Source: WHSM01 sp050701635
GTDB lineage: Bacteria; Actinomycetota; Actinomycetes; Mycobacteriales; Micromonosporaceae
Direction of reading: 5' to 3'
Assembly (NCBI GenBank): GCA_050701635.1
Contig: JBOGDF010000052.1
Coordinates: forward strand, 1-20,735
Length of the DNA stretch: 20,735 bases
The notes under the pieces are model-generated. The model saw nothing but the letters and a program-made list of their open reading frames with translations, did not search any database and was not told the DNA's origin. Every line of letters starts with the position of its first letter. Position 1 is the first letter of the stretch. Positions 19,510-20,735 of this stretch are shown one piece after another. The position numbers and the translations under genes are program-made.

Positions 19510-20574
19510 GTGCACACTCGCGCGGTGCTGACGGTGGCGGTAGTGATCGCGGTAGTGACGGCGCTCGCGGTGGCGGTGGCCGGGTGGTTCGGTGTGTTCG
19601 CCGACCCCACGGTGGATGACGCTCCCGAGGTGTCCGCCGGCGATGTTCGCACCGTCGCCGACGAGCTGGAGGCACCGTGGGGGCTGGCGTTCCTGCCCGA
19701 CGGCAGGGCACTGGTCACAGAACGCGACAGCACCCGTCTGCTGTTGGTGACCGGCGACGGTGCGGTCGAAGAGGTGCAGCGGATCACCGCGGCACGGCCC
19801 GGTGGGGAAGGCGGGCTGCTCGGGGTCGCGGTTTCGCCGACGTACCGGTCCGACCGCTGGGTGTACGTCTACTACACCGCCGAGCAGGACAACCGGATCG
19901 CGCGGCTGCGGCTGGGCGGGTCGCCGGAGCCGATCGTGACCGGGATCCCGAAGGCCGGTAACCACAACGGCGGGCGGATCGCGTTCGGCCCCGACGGCAT
20001 GCTGTACGCGGGCACCGGCGACGCGGGTGAACGCGACGGTGCCCAGGATCGGCGGTACCTGGGCGGGAAGATTCTCCGGATGACGCCCGAAGGCCGGCCG
20101 GCGCCGGGTAACCCGTACCGCGGCTCGCTGGTCTACAGCTACGGCCACCGCAACGTGCAGGGCCTGGCGTGGGACAGCGAAGGTCAGCTCTACGCCGCCG
20201 AATTCGGCCAGAACCTGTACGACGAGCTGAACCGGGTCGAGCCCGGCGGCAACTACGGCTGGCCACACGCCGAGGGGATCAGCGACGACGAGCGGTTCAT
20301 CAATCCGGTGGCGACCTGGGCCACCTCCGACGCCTCACCCAGCGGGATCGCCATAGTCGCCGACCGCGCGTACGTGGCCTGCCTGCGGGGTGAGCGGATG
20401 TACCGGATCGGCCTGAGGGGACAGGATCCGGCGATCCTGCTCAAGGACCGCTACGGCAGGCTGCGCCACGCCGAACCGGCGCCGGACGGGTCGTTGTGGA
20501 TCCTCACCTCCAACCGCGACGGCCGTGGCTCTCCCGCCGACGATGACGACCGGATCATTCGCTTGGCACTGTGA
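19510..20574 (+). CDS. Membrane-anchored PQQ-type sugar dehydrogenase (sorbosone/glucose dehydrogenase family)
   Basis: 354 residues from the GTG at 19510. A TTG at 19483 and GTG at 19525 are alternatives; no ribosome-binding site decides. Residues 4-26 form a signal anchor (AVLTVAVVIAVVTALAVAVA). The rest is a six-bladed beta-propeller of the soluble glucose dehydrogenase/YliI type: LEAPWGLAFLPDGRALVTER, EGGLLGVAVSPTYRSDRWVY, the catalytic-His motif NHNGGRIAFGPDGMLYAGTG, GKILRMTPEGRPAPGNPY, YSYGHRNVQGLAWDSEG, AAEFGQNLYDELNRVEPGGN and NYGWP. It should oxidise a sugar or aldose outside the cytoplasm with PQQ; actinomycetes rarely make PQQ, so the cofactor may be external. Divergent from the Crp-controlled DUF3179 unit; no Crp-type site is seen in its orientation. 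Confidence 0.9.
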   Translation: MHTRAVLTVAVVIAVVTALAVAVAGWFGVFADPTVDDAPEVSAGDVRTVADELEAPWGLAFLPDGRALVTERDSTRLLLVTGDGAVEEVQRITAARPGGEGGLLGVAVSPTYRSDRWVYVYYTAEQDNRIARLRLGGSPEPIVTGIPKAGNHNGGRIAFGPDGMLYAGTGDAGERDGAQDRRYLGGKILRMTPEGRPAPGNPYRGSLVYSYGHRNVQGLAWDSEGQLYAAEFGQNLYDELNRVEPGGNYGWPHAEGISDDERFINPVATWATSDASPSGIAIVADRAYVACLRGERMYRIGLRGQDPAILLKDRYGRLRHAEPAPDGSLWILTSNRDGRGSPADDDDRIIRLAL

Positions 20575-20611
20575 CACGGGCGTCGTGGATGACGTGCGCC
20601 ACGGTGGCGAC

Positions 20612-20735
20612 TAGGGTCTGTCCTGTGGATCTTGGTCGAGCGAGACAGGTGCCAGGCGGCGATCCGGCAAGGCGGAGGTTCGCCCGGATACCGGTGTTGT
20701 ATCCGGGCGGTTCTCCAACGCCGCCGGTCGTCGTC
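20612..20735. other. Non-coding tail with strong hairpin, possible edge of a mobile or dispersed element
   Basis: After the dehydrogenase stop no gene is recognised to the window end. cgcccggatac (20681-20691) and gtatccgggcg (20699-20709) form a perfect 11-bp stem with a 7-nt loop. The hairpin is about 107 nt after the stop, so it could be a distal terminator, but no U-tract follows. The stretch beginning agggtctgtcctgtgg (from 20613) looks, from memory, like ends of actinomycete insertion elements; without the continuation this cannot be shown. Confidence 0.35.

Overview
The window is very GC-rich, with frequent GTG starts, little intergenic space and many coupled start/stop overlaps. Together with the gene families (LAL-type LuxR regulator, emfourin-like lipoprotein, DUF4383, DUF427, DUF3179), this points to a filamentous actinomycete, most likely in or near the Micromonosporaceae; that placement is inference. 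I see no tRNA, rRNA, CRISPR array or intact insertion sequence.

Layout. (1) 2-1195 (+): C-terminal part of a LAL-type LuxR regulator, cut by the window edge. (2) 1298-4204 (-): a secreted 968-residue metalloprotease fusing an M4 (thermolysin-like) unit, an M28 aminopeptidase and a P domain. It is divergent from a lipoprotein (4611-5093, +) that resembles emfourin, the proteinaceous inhibitor of M4 peptidases. The 406-bp gap between them holds three perfect or near-perfect palindromic elements. (3) 5098-8925 (-): an XRE-type regulator, a DUF4383 membrane protein, and a coupled pair resembling the two halves of the saccharopine pathway (LYS1-like and LYS9-like). (4) 9035-10622 (-): a Crp/Fnr-family regulator followed by a haloalkane-dehalogenase-like hydrolase. 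(5) 10859-11305 (-): a small membrane protein. (6) 11378-17374 (-): six tightly packed genes, five start/stop overlaps or near-overlaps: MauE-like membrane protein, DUF427, flavin disulfide reductase, radical SAM enzyme of the archaeal MJ0619/tetraether-lipid-synthase type, ArsM-like methyltransferase, second flavin disulfide reductase. (7) 17455-17707 (+): a frameshifted DUF3179 C-terminal fragment. (8) 17603-19380 (-): a Tat-exported DUF3179 protein translationally coupled to a membrane protein with a Cys-Cys motif. (9) 19510-20574 (+): a membrane-anchored PQQ-type sugar dehydrogenase, followed by a strong hairpin at the window end.

The most notable signal is regulatory. Three minus-strand transcription units (small membrane protein, the six-gene operon, the DUF3179 unit) each carry a TGTGA-N6-type Crp site placed 21-22 bp upstream of a TA(G/C)CGT -10 box, which is the class II activator geometry (centre near -41.5). 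Two of the three promoters lead directly onto the ATG, implying leaderless mRNAs. The Crp/Fnr regulator encoded in the same window has a Crp-type recognition helix but lacks the Arg-Ser pair that binds cAMP. I infer a local regulon that controls an undescribed redox/radical-SAM/methylation system in or at the membrane. Its substrate is not visible; membrane lipid modification and metal(loid)/thiol chemistry are both compatible with the enzymes.
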